Assembly: GCA_003558415.1 (NCBI GenBank)
Contig: PWLT01000176.1
Span: 1-7,786, forward strand
Length of the DNA: 7,786 nt
Direction of reading: 5' to 3'
Source: Hyphomicrobiales bacterium
Lineage (GTDB): Bacteria > Pseudomonadota > Alphaproteobacteria > Rhodobacterales > Rhodobacteraceae
The notes beneath the pieces are model-generated. The model saw only the letters and a program-made list of their open reading frames with translations, was not told the DNA's origin and did no database searches. Position numbers and translations under genes: made by a program. This document shows, in pieces, positions 7,020 to 7,786 of the stretch. Every line of letters begins with the position of its first letter. The stretch's first letter is position 1.

Positions 7020-7044
7020 GCAGAAAAACCACTCACATTTCTGC
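7020..7044. repeat. Inverted repeat in the edd / small-protein divergent region
   Basis: GCAGAAA (7020-7026) and TTTCTGC (7038-7044) form a 7-bp inverted repeat around an 11-base centre, flanked by two CTGCAG palindromes (7018-7023 and 7046-7051). It lies just upstream of, and partly overlaps, a weak plus-strand promoter candidate for the 46-aa gene. It could be a regulator site or chance structure. Confidence 0.4.
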
Positions 7045-7061
7045 GCTGCAGCAACTATATC
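7032..7061 (+). promoter_or_regulatory. Weak candidate promoter for the 46-aa gene
   Basis: CTCACA (7032-7037) and TATATC (7056-7061) are 18 bases apart, each a 4/6 match to sigma-70 boxes, about 30 bases before ATG 7091. The spacing is slightly long and the match modest, so this is only a candidate. Confidence 0.3.
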
Positions 7062-7090
7062 CCTGCGCAAGACCGACAAAGGAAAGACTT

Positions 7091-7231
7091 ATGACCTACG
7101 AAACCGACACCACCCGCCTCGAACAGGAAGCTCGCCGCATGCGCGCCGAATTCATGGCCGACGCTCTGCGCCACGCATGGAAATGGGCCACCGGCCTGCT
7201 GCCGCTGGGCGGCAACGCAGCCCGCGGCTGA
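7091..7231 (+). CDS. 46-aa small protein, function unknown
   Basis: A short reading frame starting at ATG 7091 with AAAGGA at 7078-7083 (7 nt spacing), ending in TGA at the base of a hairpin. The product is a probable amphipathic helix: a polar start (MTYETDTTRLEQ), a charged segment EARRMRAEFMADALRHAWKWATG (13-35) with alternating Arg/Glu and hydrophobic faces and two tryptophans (W30, W32), and a short Gly/Leu-rich tail. It has no cysteine, signal peptide or clear membrane span. The layout resembles the tiny Arg-rich proteins common in Rhodobacterales (DUF1127-like and similar groups), but I cannot place it in a family with certainty. Its own ribosome site, upstream promoter candidate and hairpin support a real gene. 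It is divergent from edd, so shared regulation is possible but unproven. Confidence 0.7.
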   Translation: MTYETDTTRLEQEARRMRAEFMADALRHAWKWATGLLPLGGNAARG

Positions 7232-7258
7232 TGCCCGCGGGGCTTTTCAAAGCCCCGC
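7219..7258 (+). terminator. Terminator-like hairpins at the end of the 46-aa gene
   Basis: Two overlapping stems are possible. The first pairs AGCCCGCGG (7219-7227) with CCGCGGGGCT (7235-7244), with one bulged G, and leads into a four-T run (7244-7247), as expected for an intrinsic terminator spanning the stop codon. The second is a 9-bp perfect stem, GCGGGGCTT (7237-7245) with AAGCCCCGC (7250-7258), but has no T-run after it. They are mutually exclusive. The short T-run makes efficiency uncertain. Confidence 0.55.
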
Positions 7259-7303
7259 CCCTCGCATAAGGCAAGGGCCAGCCCGCAAGAGGATGGCCCT
7301 GCC

Positions 7304-7786
7304 ATGCAAGACCTGCCCACGATCCGACTGATGCCCAAGGCCGAGGCCCGCGCCATCCGGCACGGCTTCCCTTGGGTCTTCGCCAATGAGTTGGTCACCG
7401 ACCGGCGCACCCGCGCCCTGCGCCCCGGCAGTTTTGCGCGGCTCGAGGACACTGACCGCCGCCCGCTTGGGGTGGTTACGGTCAACCCGGGGTCGAAAAT
7501 CATCGCACGGATGATGGACCGCAACCCTGCGGTACAGATCGACCGTGACTGGCTGAAAACGCGTATCAATCGCGCGCTCGAAATGCGCGCGCGGCTCTAC
7601 TCCGCCCCCTATTACCGCCTGATCCATGCCGAAGCCGACGGCCTGCCCGGTGTCGTTATCGACCGTTTCGGTGATGCAGCGGTGATCCAGCCCAATGCCG
7701 CGTGGGCGGAGACCTGCTTCGATATGCTGGCCGAGGCGCTGACTGAGGTCACGGGTGTTGCGACCATCGTCAAGAATGGCACCGGG
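7304..7786 (+). CDS. RlmI-like class I SAM-dependent 23S rRNA methyltransferase, 5' part
   Basis: The first 161 codons of a gene truncated by the right window edge. The N-terminus (about 1-70) matches a PUA RNA-binding domain: RLMPKAEARAIRHGFPWVFANEL, then a strand-rich part with LGVVTVNP and IIARMM. It is followed by the linker helix RARLYSAPYYRLIHAEADGLPGVVIDRFGD (95-124), the hallmark of the RlmI/YccW family, whose E. coli member makes m5C1962 in 23S rRNA. The SAM-binding Rossmann domain and catalytic motifs lie outside the window, so activity and target base cannot be confirmed. The ATG at 7304 has AGAGGA at 7288-7293 with 10 nt spacing; the ATG at 7293 is out of frame. It follows the 46-aa gene after 72 bases. 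Confidence 0.9.
   Translation, partial: MQDLPTIRLMPKAEARAIRHGFPWVFANELVTDRRTRALRPGSFARLEDTDRRPLGVVTVNPGSKIIARMMDRNPAVQIDRDWLKTRINRALEMRARLYSAPYYRLIHAEADGLPGVVIDRFGDAAVIQPNAAWAETCFDMLAEALTEVTGVATIVKNGTG

Noticed and set aside
7009..7269. An 86-codon plus-strand frame starting at 7009
   Set aside because: It overlaps the 46-aa gene in another frame, runs through the promoter region and terminal hairpin, and lacks a ribosome site.

Overview
The window looks like chromosomal DNA of a GC-rich alphaproteobacterium, most likely Rhodobacterales (Rhodobacter/Roseobacter group). Three things point there: strong G/C preference at third codon positions, a full-length GlnE alongside an edd/eda pair, and an intergenic repeat with the core TGCCTCCGGCGGGGATATTT. 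I recall that repeat as common between genes in this order, but I could not search for it. Genus is not resolved. No mobile element, phage gene, CRISPR array, rRNA or tRNA was seen.

Layout: (1) Positions 1-873, minus strand: a YbaK/EbsC-type aminoacyl-tRNA deacylase whose stop overlaps (ATGA) the start of an RDD-family membrane protein that runs off the left edge. (2) Positions 1004-4108, plus strand, divergent from ybaK: glnE, the two-headed adenylyltransferase/adenylyl-removing enzyme of glutamine synthetase, then a small 90-aa gene of unknown function, probably co-transcribed. (3) Positions 4164-6909, minus strand: edd then eda, the two enzymes specific to the Entner-Doudoroff pathway. A 301-base spacer between them holds a 33-bp inverted repeat pair and two GC-rich hairpins. 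(4) Positions 6910-7090: a divergent control region. The edd promoter has a perfect 12-bp palindrome between its -35 and -10 boxes. (5) Positions 7091-7786, plus strand: a 46-aa small protein gene with a hairpin at its end, then the 5' part of an RlmI-like 23S rRNA methyltransferase cut by the right edge.

Functionally, edd converts 6-phosphogluconate to KDPG and eda splits KDPG into pyruvate and glyceraldehyde-3-phosphate. The operator-like palindrome suggests control by a sugar-acid-responsive LacI-type repressor encoded outside this window. GlnE sets glutamine synthetase activity according to nitrogen status. All large genes are recognisable housekeeping or central-metabolism genes. I do not see a clear new system. 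The less explained parts are the two small proteins, the structured edd-eda spacer, and the divergent edd control region.
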